DNA of 64,000 bases from Hericium rajendrae. Lineage: Eukaryota > Basidiomycota > Agaricomycetes > Russulales > Hericiaceae. The stretch covers positions 1,674,001-1,738,000 of the forward strand of contig CM065881.1 of the NCBI GenBank assembly GCA_033439255.1, given 5' to 3'. Every line of letters begins with the position of its first letter. The stretch's first letter is position 1. The notes below the pieces were generated by a model that had not been told where the DNA came from, did not search any database, and was given only the letters and a program-made list of their open reading frames with translations. Made by a program: the position numbers and the translations under genes. Shown here in pieces: positions 45,224-56,230 of the stretch.

Positions 45224-46030
45224 ATGTCTGCCTTCACCTTCCCTGCCATCCTCTCTGCCGCAGGCCTCTCTGCCCCCAGCCTTCCCTCCCCAGCCGCTGC
45301 TTCCCAGAACTCCCTCCCCGACCTCGTTACACCGGACGACTCTGAACCCGCCGCTTTGCCCAGTCCTTCGACGGCCCTCACCCTCAGTGACACCGAGTCT
45401 AGCGATGGAGTCTACAGCCTGGGGGCCCATTCCTGGGCTGCGTCTGAATGGTGCACGGATGAGCGACAGGGAAGATTCGACCCTGTCATCGTCAACGTTG
45501 TCACGACCGTCAGTGATGACCGCCCCATCACCCCACAGCCTGTACCCTCCTCCAACGCCACACCCAATGCATCCCCCACCACCTCGGCCTTTCGTGCCAA
45601 GAAACCCTTCTGCTTCCACTGCCACAGGCCGGGGCACATCGTGAGAGACTGCGGGAGGCAACGTCATCGAGACACCCAGAGAGCCCGGCACTCAGAAGGA
45701 CCACCACCCGCTCCTGCCCCACCGACTGTCCACTGGGACACCCGCCATGAGGCTTGGGATTCAATTCCCCCTGTCGACCAATGTCTCGATCCCATGGCCA
45801 GAGTCTTCCGTGAGCACTGCGAGCTTCTCTGCAACTGCCTTCGCGGCACCGACACTGCCATCAACAAGTTGCTTGAGGAGCGGAAGTACTGGTCGGACCG
45901 ACTGTGGGAGGTGGAGTGGAAGAACCCACCTCGCCCCTCGAAGGAAGAGGTCCGTGGAGCTCGGCGCGGCTGGAGAGATGAGGAGGACAGGCGTGACCCG
46001 AGCTGGGGCCTCCCTGGGTGGGACTTCTAG
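45224..46030 (+). CDS. LTR element: third reading frame with CCHC knuckle, downstream of pol
   Basis: An open frame of 268 residues lies between the chromodomain end and the 3' LTR, on the element's coding strand. The N-terminal half is Ser/Pro/Ala-rich; a CCHC zinc knuckle (CFHCHRPGHIVRDC) lies at about residues 129-143; the C-terminus is basic and Trp-rich (WEVEWKNPPRPSKEE). The position is where some elements carry env, but no signal peptide or membrane segment is seen. A nucleic-acid-binding accessory protein is the plainest reading. Confidence 0.6.
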   Translation: MSAFTFPAILSAAGLSAPSLPSPAAASQNSLPDLVTPDDSEPAALPSPSTALTLSDTESSDGVYSLGAHSWAASEWCTDERQGRFDPVIVNVVTTVSDDRPITPQPVPSSNATPNASPTTSAFRAKKPFCFHCHRPGHIVRDCGRQRHRDTQRARHSEGPPPAPAPPTVHWDTRHEAWDSIPPVDQCLDPMARVFREHCELLCNCLRGTDTAINKLLEERKYWSDRLWEVEWKNPPRPSKEEVRGARRGWRDEEDRRDPSWGLPGWDF

Positions 46031-46054
46031 GACACGTCGGGTCGACGCATCATA

Positions 46055-46066
46055 GAAAGGGGGTGG
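46055..46066 (+). other. Polypurine tract
   Basis: GAAAGGGGGTGG directly precedes the TGTTAAG start of the 3' LTR, as expected for plus-strand priming. Confidence 0.75.
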
Positions 46067-46166
46067 TGTTAAGAACCGTACGTTTCATTACGATTCCTTA
46101 GAATTGTTTACTCTATACCGGGTTTTCCTATCGAAAACGACACCAAAACGACCACTACCCCCATTT

Positions 46167-46237
46167 GGCAGTCAGCTTATCTAATTGCAAGATCACTGAT
46201 CTGATGAGTTTGCAGGTTCAACTCCAGGTCTGGCCGG
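46167..46237 (+). other. tRNA-like head module of element B
   Basis: TGGCAGTCAGCTTA resembles a pol III A box and GCAGGTTCAACTCC a B box, spaced about 45 bp apart. The full cloverleaf is not convincing, so this is not a tRNA gene. Equivalent modules head every element of the family, for example 841-905. Confidence 0.5.
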
Positions 46238-46269
46238 ACTTTTAATTACATTTGATTTAATGTAACTTG

Positions 46270-46800
46270 ATCAGTTCTCAACCAATTCACCTGTTCTCAA
46301 ATGCATCTGGATCTACTCATTTATCACTTTCTGATAGTATTTTTTTGCATCCTGATCTGTGCAGAACTCACAGAGTGCAATGAGTTCCTACATTTCCCCC
46401 TGCAATATTTGAACTTAAGCTACCTTAGTCAATTCTCAACCGATTTACTCGTTCTCAAGTGCGTCTAAATCTACTCATTTATAGCTTTCCAGCCATTTTT
46501 TGTGCGTCTGGATCGGTTAAGAACTCGCAGAATGCGAAGCATTTCTTTGGTTTCCCCTCTAAAATGTTTGAATCTTAGCTAACTTGGCCAATTCTCCACC
46601 AATTTACTCGTTCTCAAGTGCATCTAAATCTACTCATTTATAGCTTTCCAGCCATTTTTTGTGTGTCTAGAGTGGTCAAGAACTCGCAGAATGCGAAGCA
46701 TTTCTTTGTTTTCCCCCCTAAAATGTTTGAATCCTAGCTAACTTGGTCAATTCTCCACTGATTTACTCGTTCTCAAGTGCATCTGGATCTATTAGGAAGC
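46270..46800. repeat. Array of the approximately 160-bp repeat in element B
   Basis: About three and a half units carry the same landmarks as 2600-3130. TAGCTAACTTGG-type landmarks recur at about 46417, 46573 and 46735. Confidence 0.8.
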
Positions 46801-46910
46801 CTGTCTTCAAAACAATTTACTACTTACAAAAAGATAGAGCCAGTAAAAAGATATACAGCAAACAAAGTTAGATAATTATGTGATCTACCTGTTAACAGCC
46901 ATTGAGAGGT

Positions 46911-46962
46911 AGGTCACATGGTGTGCGCCTTAACGGCCGTTAAGGCGCACACCATGTGACCT
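46911..46962. repeat. Perfect 52-bp palindrome
   Basis: The arm AGGTCACATGGTGTGCGCC plus TTAACGG is followed at once by its exact reverse complement. It directly precedes a tRNA-like module. The outer element (about 3205) has only one half-site here, so the palindrome is a difference between sister copies. Confidence 0.95.
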
Positions 46963-48428
46963 ATCTCTTAACACTCATTAGAGGTTGCAGGTTCAACTCC
47001 AGGTCTGGCCAGACTTTTATTTACACTTGATTTAATGTAACTTGATCAGTTCTCAACCAATTCACATGTTCTCAAATGTATCTGGATCTCCTCATTTATC
47101 GCTTTCCGATTGTATTTTTTGCATCCTGATCCATGCAGAACTCACAGAGTGAAATGAATTCCTACATTTTCCCTCTGCAATATTTGAACTTGAGCTAACT
47201 TAGTCAATTCTCCTCCAATTTACTCGTTCTCAAGTGCGTATAGATCCACTTATTTATAGCTTTTCAGCCATATTTTATATGTCTGGATTGGTTAAGAACT
47301 TGCAGAATGCGAAGCATTTCTTTGTTTTTCCCCCTAAAATGTTTGAATTCTAACTAAACTGGTCAGTTCTCTGCCGATTCACTTGTTCTCAAGTTTGTCT
47401 GGATCTATCAGAAAACCAGTCTTCAATACAATTTACTGCTTATGGAAAGACAAAGCCAGTAAAAAGATATACAGCAAACAATGTTAGATACTGTTTATTA
47501 CTTAAATGAGCCAAAAATGCAATTTATCAGTGGCATTAGGTTCTGAGACTCTCAGTGATGTGATCTCACAGGACCTTATGCAGCTGAATGAAGTATTAGC
47601 ACCTGCTTACATAAGCAAAACATGCATCCAAGAGTTAGCCTACTATAAACAATGACTGTCTTATAGCTCTGCAACAAATGAATCAATCAACAAGCAGTAA
47701 TTTGGGTTGAAACATACTATATAGCAGCTTTGCAAAACAATTTAGAATGCAAAAATCAGATCACAGGAAGTGAAGATATGATCCAGTATATCTGCCACAT
47801 CATCAATCAGTCATACCTCTATATCTTGGTTACCAGTGATGCTATTATGACTCACAAGATATTATCTAAAAGCAGCTACAAATCTGCTTTCAATGAGCCC
47901 TCATCCATCTTCATTGGTGCAGTATTGATAGAGCTAAAATGAAATTAGTCTGCCATATCAGCAAGTGAGATACATACAGGATGACCACTACAGCCATCAG
48001 GTAGACATCCTCTCCACTCACCCACATCGAGGGGAGGAGAAGTAGTCTGAAAGTGTTACAGCCACTGGTAGAGGGACCACTGGCTTCAACAACTATCTGA
48101 AGAAAAGGCTAGCAGGGAGATGTTGCACTTCAAAACCGAGTTTTGCTTATGTAAGCAATGCCTTAACGGCCGTTAAGGTGTTTGCTCAGGTTCAATTCCA
48201 CCTCTGGTCATTTTGTTTTTTCTTGTGTTTTAATTTATAATAAATGTGTTTAATGCTTGACAAGTAAAACTTATGTGTATTGATATATTACATGTAGAAT
48301 CAACTTTTACACTCAAAAACATTGAATTAAATGTTTAAAAAAGTCAATTTTGTATGTCCAAAAAATGAGTTTTCTTTGTACTAAACTTTCAACCAATGAT
48401 GCTATGACTCTGATAATAGTGTTATGTA

Positions 48429-48838
48429 CATCAAGAACCTTGACAATTTTCTGATTGACCTGCAATGTCTAACAGTGTCTGACAGTATCTGATAGAGCTC
48501 ATAGAGTCTGATCTGTCTGCAGCCACTTTTCAAATGATCACATCTGATTTAGCTTATACATTTAAGAGTGGACACCTATTGTTCACTATAGGAGTTATCC
48601 ATCTCTAATTATATATCATAACAGAATTTCTAATATTTGATATTTTTACAAATCTGAGAGCATTCTGAGCAATCTCTACAGCGTCTGCATGTCCATTTAG
48701 CTGATAGTGTCTGATAGAGTCTGATGCTGTCTGATTTAACTAACAGCTATCTGATACTGTCTGATGCATCTGATTTGACTTGTACGAGTATTGTCAGACA
48801 CTGTCAGACCCATCAGAAAATTGTCAAGGTTCCTGATG
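48429..48838 (+). mobile_element. 410-bp Plavaka MITE (family M3) in element B
   Basis: The ends are CATCAAGAACCTTGACAAT and the inverse, with TA duplicated at 48427-48428 and 48839-48840. The outer element near 50050 shows the intact target (GTTATGTAGTATATATAAC). Confidence 0.93.
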
Positions 48839-50379
48839 TAGTATATATAACTTAACAGTGTAGCAGCATATATGAGCATAGATGTGCAGCCATCTCAAAA
48901 ATGTAAAATCTACATAGCTGCTAGCCAATGCTATGCCTAGTTTCATAGTGCTATAGCTGCTATGTAGTTGAGCCACAATTTATAATCAATCTGACCAGTA
49001 AGACTTTACTCATTTATGCACTATTCTAAATATAACTAACAATTGAAAAAAATCATCTTGTTATGTGAAGCATCACCCCTCTTCTTCCAAGTTAAATGTA
49101 ACTAATAAAAAAAAAAGAATCGTCTTGCCGTGTGAAGCATCGGCCCATTTTCTCCAAGTTTCTTAACTTGACATTACTCCCTTTGACATCCCCACCATGG
49201 TCGATGTCCCATTGCCCTATTCCCTTTATTTAACCATATCTACATGCACGCATGGACGCTATCGCACTGCCTCGATCCACTATCCGTTTCCATCATAATC
49301 GTTGCAGTGCTACCCTATCTACTCCTCCATCATGTTTCATCCCCATCATGCGCAGTACGATGCTGCGCAATGCACAGTTACTACCATCATCTTAGATATG
49401 ACTCGTAGCTGTGCATCCTTCTGTATTTAACTGGTTGAGCTGAGTCCCTTAGACCTCAGCTTAACCACTTTGCAACTCTATAGGATTTACCTCCTGTCAG
49501 TCGCCAGTGCCCTTTAAGTCCCTCCGCCTTGTGCTTCCCTCTCTCAATCACTCTCGACTCTCTCCATCGTCGATCGCCTCTTGAGCAGGTCAGCCTTTGT
49601 TGTTTGTGTGTAGCCTGAGTCCCTACTCCGTCACTACAGGACATCAGTCCTTAGCAACATCGAGGAGAGGAGAAGTAGTTTGAAAGTGTTACAGCCACTG
49701 GTAGAGGGACCACTGGCTTCAACAACTGTCTGAAGAAAAGGCTAGCAGGGAGATGTTGCACTTTAAAACCGAGTTTTGCTTATGTAAGCAATGTCTTAAC
49801 AGCTGTTCAGGTGTTTGCTCAGGTTCAATTCCATCTCTTGCCATTTTGTTTTTTCTTGTGTTTTAATTTATAATAAATGTGTTTAATGCTTGACAGGTAA
49901 AACTTATGTGTATTGATATATTACATGTAGGATCAACTTTTACACTCAGAAACATTGAATTAAATGTTAGAAAAAATCAATTTTGTATGTTCAAAAAATG
50001 AGTTTTTTTATACTAAACTTTCAACCAATGATGCTATGACTCTGATAATAGTGTTATGTAGTATATATAACTTAACAGTCTAGCAGCATATGTGAGCATA
50101 GATGTGCAGCCATCTCAAAAATGTAAAATCTACATAGCTACCAGCCAATGCTATGCCTAGTTTCATAGTGCTATAGCTGCTATGTAGTTGGACCACAATT
50201 TATAATCAATCTGACCAGTGAGACTTTACTCATTTATACACTGTTTTAAATATAACTAACAATTGAAAAAAAATTATCTTGTTATGTGAAGCATCACCCC
50301 TCTTCCTCCAAGTTAAATGTAACTAATAAAAAAAAAAGAATTGTCTTGCCATGTGAAGCATCGGCCCATTTCCCCCAAG

Positions 50380-50579
50380 TAAAGTTATTCTAGTATAAAC
50401 TACTATATTTTATAATATATACCAGTTCATAAGTGCCAAATTTGAATTCAGCTCATAAAATGAAGCAAAATAATATATATATATTATATAATTGCTAATT
50501 TTTAAAATTTATAATGCTTACATCATTATATAACTATCAGATTCAGAATTAGCTTAAAAAATGAAGCAAAATGACATAT
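50380..50579. other. AT-rich spacer
   Basis: Very AT-rich sequence with two imperfect copies of AAAATGAAGCAAAATRA (about 50458 and 50560) and an AT dinucleotide run. No gene. Confidence 0.5.
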
Positions 50580-53500
50580 TACGATTTCTTAGAATCATTT
50601 ACTCTATATCATCTTTTCATAGTGAAAACGACATGTGAACGATGACTATACCCATTAGGCAGTTGACTTATATAATTACACATCTTCAATCTGACGAGTT
50701 TGCAGGTTCAACTCCAGCTCTGGTCAAACTTTGTTGATTTAATGTAACTTAATCAGTTCTCAACCAATTCACCTGTTCTCAAATGCATCTGGATCTGCTC
50801 ATTTATTGCTTTCTGACAGTATTTTTTGCATCTTGATCTGTGCAGAAGTCACAGAGTGCAATGAATTTCTACATTTCCCCTCTATAACAATTGAACTTGA
50901 GCTAACTCAGTCTATTCTCCACCGATTTACTCGTTCTCAAATGCATCTAAATCTACTCACTTATAGCTTTGCTACCATACTTCATGCATCCAAATCGGTT
51001 GAGAACTTGCAGAATGCAAAGTGTTTCTTTTTTTCCTCTTCTAAAATGCTTGAACCCTAGCTAACTAGGTCAATTTCCAAACGATTTACTTGTTCTAAAG
51101 TGCATCAGAATCTACTTATTGATAACGTTCTGATGGTATCTCATATGTCAGGATCAGTGCAAAACTCGCAGAATGCAAATTGTTTCTGCATTTCCCCCCT
51201 AGGATGCTTGAACTCCAGCTAACTTAATCAGTACTCAACCGATTCACTTGTTCTCAAATGCATCCAAATATACCAGAATGCCAGTCTTCAAAACAATTTA
51301 CTGCTTACAGAAAGATACAGCCACTAAAATGATATACAACAAACAAATGTACATACTGTTTATTTACGATTCCTTAGAATCGTTTACTCTATACCGGCTT
51401 TTCCTATCGAAAACGACACCAAAACGATGACCATCCCCATTTGGCAGTTGGCTTATATAATCACAAGTCAACAATCTGACGAGTTTGCAGGTTCAATTCT
51501 AGTTCAACCTTGAATTCTTTTATTTCATTTTACAATCAACATATCTCACTGTCACTGTTCACAATCATTATACATAACATTTATATCTCATTATGATTTC
51601 TTGGAATCATTTACTCTAACTAATTTCTCATATAAAGTGAGGTTATAAGTTTGATTCTGCCAATTGCCATTCTTATAATTTTGGATATTTCTTAGAGATA
51701 TTCAGTCTTTTAAATCTAACTAAATCATTGTTAGACTATATGCATATTTAAGTCAATGCTAGTCATATTAGGACCAGAAGTTCTCAGTATGAAAAAGTGC
51801 AAACTTGTTACAAGATAGTGGATAAATGTACTTCATAGTAAAGTCTGTATCTTTTTATTGATGTAAGTGAGTGTGATGTATGGTAATTCAATGAGAGCAA
51901 ATTTTACCTCCTCAGAACATTTGTTTTCATAACAATGGGTCCAGAAATGACCGAGATATGAGCATATCACTTCAAAAGATATCCTTGAGAAGGAGATCAT
52001 AGTGAATGCATTGTAGTGGAGCAATGAGTGGCACTATTTACACGCTAAAGATACCGTTGGAAAGGTCTGATTCGTACCTTTCCAACGGCATATTATACAA
52101 GACGATCGGATAAGTATTGAGAAAACGCGGTAGTGATTACTGAAGGGTTGGTATTAGAGGTAGGGGCAAACTTGTTAAGGCCATATCTTTTTATTGACTC
52201 ATCCAATTGTAGTGTACCTAGTGTCATTGGAAAGCTATAATCAAGACCTTTCTGATGCAATCAAGGGACCGATGATATCTCCAGTACTTAAGGAGGTACA
52301 CTCAAATTATCACAAAACCTCCTATTTGACTATTTTCAAGGTTTTACATAATCCGCAGCACGGGCAAAATGACATACTCCCGTCCTCTGACATCATGAGG
52401 GGGACGGGAGTACATCATTTTGCCCGTGCTGCGGATTACATAAGCGATTTATAAGCAGGAAAAAATCGAAAAAATCATTCAAGTCTAGGGGCAGATCATC
52501 AAATCATCTGAGAATAGACACATACTGAGTAGCATAAAAAATCAGTAAAAATCGTGTTAATATGGCCATTGATAGTACTATTCAGAAACACTTGAGTCTA
52601 TGTTTATAGCTAGAGAATTGACAGAGATATAGCCAAATTACTGATTCAGACCCCTAGAAGGCAAAAATAAAATCAATCTAGGCAACATACAACAGTTGAC
52701 AGACTTTCAAAGGCCACACTTATGTACTTCATAAATGTAAACACAATTTTTGAGAGGTCACGTGCAACAGCGAGCCTGACCGGGCTCGCTATTGCACGTG
52801 ACCATTATTTTGTCATTAGTTCAACTCTTGCTGATAACAAAGTTTAAAAATAAGAGATAAGTGTAAAACAATATACTTTGAAGATGGAGATCTTTGCAGC
52901 ATTACAATACTAGTATATTCAATTCTCTATTATCTTATTAATTCTGTGAGCATAACACTACAAAGTTGGAACAATTCAAAAGGAATCGTATTGCCGTGCA
53001 GAGCATCAGCCCTCTTTCCCCAAGTGATAAAATGAGCAAAAAAAATGCAATTTATTGGTAGTAGTGGATCCTGAGACTCGGTCATGTGATCCCACAAGAC
53101 CTTGTACAGCCGAACAAGGTCTTAGTGCGCACTTACATAAGCATAAATCACCTAGAGAGCCAATACACTGTATACAGTGATTGCTTTATAGCTCTGTAAC
53201 AAAGCAATCAATCAACAAACGGTAAATTGTGTTCACATACCTTGGATTACATCTTTCCAACCCAGTTTAGAATACAAAAATCGGATCACTGTAAGCAGAG
53301 ATATTCTTCAATTTATATACCATATTAGCAAAACAGTATTGTCTCCTATCTCAACAACCAATGGTGCTATGATGTTGTAAACTATACTGTTAAAAAGTAC
53401 TGTAAATCTGATTTCAACAAGCCCTTATATATTATGATTGATGCAGTATCAGCAGAGCTATAAAGCAACTAGTCTACCACATCATCACAGACATATAGTC

Positions 53501-53970
53501 CAATAGGTCAGCATTTTGGCATGCTATCTTGCTGTTTATGGCACTATCCTAAAGCTATTCTAAATCTGACTCTAACAAGCTTTCACTCATTTTGATTCAT
53601 GTGGTATTGAGAGGGTCATGGTGCAATCTCTATACCACATCATCAGAAGAGATTCAGAAAGTTAGTGATGGCCCTACACCATCATTAGACACCTCAGCTG
53701 CAACTCGCTGCAGATGGGGACTGGGCGTGTCCAAGCCTTGTAGTCAGTGTGCACTACTGATAGTATCACACTGACTTCAAAGCTATCTAAAGAAAAGGAC
53801 TAAGAGCAGAGAGTGCAACATCAACTACTGCTGACATAAGCTAAGCACAGCCACCAGACCTTGTGCGGCCGAACAAGGTCTGTTACTGATCACATGATTG
53901 GCTATTAGCTTTCTTCAACTGTACAGTATCTAACATTGATACTACAAGTATTTATTATACAAGTATATAT
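50580..53970 (+). mobile_element. Helentron-like element C, host of type A copy 4
   Basis: The head TACGATTTCTTAGAATC is followed by a tRNA-like module, an approximately 160-bp repeat array (50750-51260), and then copy 4. Sequence continues at 53025 with hairpin words (AGACCTTGTACAGCCGAAC). Its inverted partner C' at 62060-64000 lacks copy 4 and supplies the empty site. The 3' end is uncertain because element D begins at 53971. Confidence 0.65.
51365..53024 (+). mobile_element. Helentron-like element, type A, copy 4 (1660 bp)
   Basis: Complete from TACGATTCCTTAG to CTTTCCCCAAG. The partner site near 63600 gives CTGTTTATTGATAAAATG without the element, proving insertion at TT with no longer duplication. 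It is closest to copy 3. Confidence 0.78.
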
Positions 53971-56029
53971 TACGATTCCTTAGAATCATTTACTCTATAC
54001 TGCCATTTCATAGTGAAAACAACATACAAATGATGACTATGCCCATTAAACAGTTGGCTTATATAATCATGCATCTTTAATCTGACAAGTTTGCAGGTTC
54101 AATTCCAGTTCAAGCTTGACTGTCTTTACACTTTATTCCATATCTAATAGTACTATAGTTGTTGCATGACAAAGGTACTCTGAGACTTGATTAAATGATT
54201 AAAAACTCAGTTTTGTGATCTATATTGCTTAATCATTTTTCGTATACATTGAGCACATACAATAAGTATATATACTATATAGCAATATACTATGTGAGCA
54301 AATCATTTAATGACTGTTGAAAGATTTAGTCTTAATATGAGCTTCAATGTAGCAGCACTTCATCATAGTATGGCTGTACCATAGTTGTGATCACATGAGC
54401 ACTTCACCATGGTACGGCCGTACCATGGTGGTGATCATGTGATAATTACATAATCAAAACTCGGTGGTAAAGTGTGAGTTCTCTTGAGTTTGCAAGTTCA
54501 ATTCCAGTTCATGTCAGATGTTTTTGATATTTTGTAATACTAAAAATAATATAATCAATGAGCAATGAGCATTAGTACAATGTCTACTCTTATGGTATAT
54601 TATAAGTACAGAAATGCCTATAAATCTATGTGTTGAAGACTGATTACATAATCAAAACTCGGTGGTGAAGTGTGAGAGCAGTAAAGTCTTGCTTCCTCAT
54701 AAGCTTTACATCCTGCATGCTTGTCATGTTGGCTGCAAGGCTCGATGGGTATCTCCAAGTCATCCGCTGAGTGGTTGACAGTTTGGAACCAGGAGGTACT
54801 CAACCTGACAGCTCACCTTGGTCATCTTGTATGTATCTCACTTGCTGAGCTGGCAGGCTAATTTATTCATAGGTCTCTAAATTTAGCACCAACTAGGGTG
54901 TATTATACCTTTTCAAAACCACATTGACAGCTGCTTTTAGACAATGCCTTCCGAGCTATGCTAGCTTATCTGCCTAGTTGAAAATTAACCAATCATCATT
55001 ATTCAAATGATCTTGAGGTAAGTCCCTCAATTTTCCACCAATTTACTTGTTCTCAAATGTGTTGACATGTGCTGATTAGTGGCTTTTCAGACATCCTACA
55101 TAGGTCCAGATCTGTCCAGAACTGGGAAATCAAGACTCAAAATTCAAATTACCCCCTCAAAATCTTGACCTTGAGGTAGATCCTTAAATTCTCCACCGAT
55201 TCTCTTGTTCTAAAATGCATTCGACTCTACTGATTAATCACTTTCCAGCCATGCTACATAGCCTCCACACCATCCAGAACTCGAAAATCAAGACTCAAAA
55301 TTGAGATCTTTCCCTCAAAATCTTGACCTTGAGGTGAGTCTGGCAGTTCTTCACTGATTCACTTGTTCTCAAATGCATCAGAATGTGCTGATTAATCGCT
55401 TTCCAGCCATGCTACATAGCCCCCACACCATCCAGAACTCGAAAATCAAGACTCAAAATTGAGATTACCCCCTCAAGATCTTGACCTTGAGGTATGTCCT
55501 TCAGTTCTTTGCCGATTCACTTGTTCTAAAATGCCCTGGAATGTACTAATCAATTGCTTTGCATCCATGCTACATAATGCATAGCTCTCAGACTGTTCAG
55601 AGCTCAAAAACCAAGACTCGAAATTGGAATTATCCCCTCCAGAAATCTTGACCTTGAGGTAAGTCCATCAATTCTTTACCAATTCTCTTGTTCTCAAATG
55701 CTTCAAAATTTACTAATGAACTACTTCTCAGCCATGCTATACAGGTCTTGTATTGTCTAGAACTCAAAAATCAAGACTCAAAATTGAGATTTGTCCCCCA
55801 GGCTCTTGACTTTAAGGTAAGTCTGACAGGTCTCCACTGATCATACTTTAATTAAGTACCAACAATTTGTACCTAATATTTTTATAGACTATTTGCTATA
55901 AATTTCATAGAGATTTATAATCAATCTGACTAGTAAGACTTTACTCATTTATACACTGTTATTAAATATAACTAATAGTGAAAAAAAAAATCATCTTGCT
56001 ATGCAAAGCATTGTCTCTCTTTTCTTAAG
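53971..56029 (+). mobile_element. Helentron-like element D
   Basis: The head TACGATTCCTTAGAATC and a tRNA-like module lead to a perfect 26-bp palindrome (54405-54430, arm CACCATGGTACGG), a second tRNA-like module (about 54440-54515), a repeat array (55010-55850), and a decayed 3' end (TTGCTATGCAAAGCATTGTC, then CTTAAG) at 56029. No gene is supported. Parts recur inverted at 58490-58870 and 60580-62059. Confidence 0.65.
55010..55850. repeat. Array of about 158-bp units in element D
   Basis: Five units carry the landmark AATCTTGACCTTGAGGTA (about 55162, 55320, 55478, 55635). They share CCGATTCACTTGTTCTCAAATGC and CTTTCCAGCCATGCTACATA type words with the other arrays but have a diverged second half. 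The unit length is almost the same as in the outer element and B. Confidence 0.8.
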
Positions 56030-56230
56030 TACATCAAGTACATATTGTATAACTGAAGATGTTTACAATCTTGTATTGCATATTGCTAGCTTATCTGCAG
56101 AGTCAAATATAGTTAGTAAGCTTAAAAAAATATGAATAAGATCAGTATAAATGTCCTCAGCATAATAGTCCAATTCATGTCACTAGTACTATAGAGTTCA
56201 ACATAAGTGCACTTGCAGATGACCTAAATA

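Larger units (their letters stand above)
46089..49158 (+). mobile_element. Helentron-like element B (3.07 kb with a MITE inside)
   Basis: It runs from TACGATTCCTTAGAATTG to a 3' hairpin (GCCGTGTGAAGCATCGGC) and TTTTCTCCAAG. The 5' LTR of the host element shows insertion beside T without duplication. Order inside: tRNA-like head, approximately 160-bp repeat array (46270-46800), tRNA-like module with a 52-bp palindrome, second array (47040-47400), third tRNA-like module (48135-48210), MITE, CATAGCT-rich patch, A-rich tract and 3' end. No protein gene. It is the sister of the outer element. Confidence 0.75.
5945..49656 (+). mobile_element. Ty3/gypsy chromodomain LTR retrotransposon, split by nested insertions
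   Basis: The element is bounded by LTRs of about 519 and 520 bp (own sequence) starting TGTTAAGAAC and ending TTAGCA, with a 5-bp target duplication ACATC at 5940-5944 and 49657-49661. Sister element B holds the uninterrupted ACATC site. The order is 5' LTR, gag with CCHC knuckle, aspartic protease, reverse transcriptase, RNase H, integrase, chromodomain, a third reading frame, a purine tract and the 3' LTR. By eye the LTRs differ at about 17 positions, roughly 3 percent, nearly all transitions, so it is fairly young but no longer active. It is broken: six elements lie in or within it and coding parts carry roughly eight to ten further breaks. Confidence 0.9.
46067..49656 (+). repeat. 3' LTR, split by Helentron-like element B
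   Basis: Own sequence is 46067-46088 and 49159-49656, 520 bp together. It starts TGTTAAGAAC and ends CCTTAGCA; ACATC follows. The 5' LTR at 5945 gives the empty site for B (TTTCATTTCTTAACTTG). Confidence 0.9.
2420..50379 (+). mobile_element. Outer Helentron-like element (about 2.6 kb), split by copy 2 and by the LTR element
   Basis: Its own sequence is 2420-4080, 5739-5944 and 49657-50379. The head (TACAATTCC...) abuts copy 1, and the 3' end has the usual hairpin and CCCCCAAG. Element B at 46089-49158 is a sister copy lacking both insertions. It shows continuous sequence where copy 2 inserted (near 47818) and the undisturbed ACATC site (near 48020) where the LTR element inserted. Without insertions the two are alike in length (about 2.6 and 2.66 kb). 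It carries two arrays of an approximately 160-bp repeat, tRNA-like modules, and no gene. Confidence 0.75.

Noticed and set aside
50580-56029. Autonomous Helitron with Rep-helicase
   Set aside because: No long frame with Rep (HUH) or Pif1-like helicase motifs occurs in any Helentron-like element of the window.
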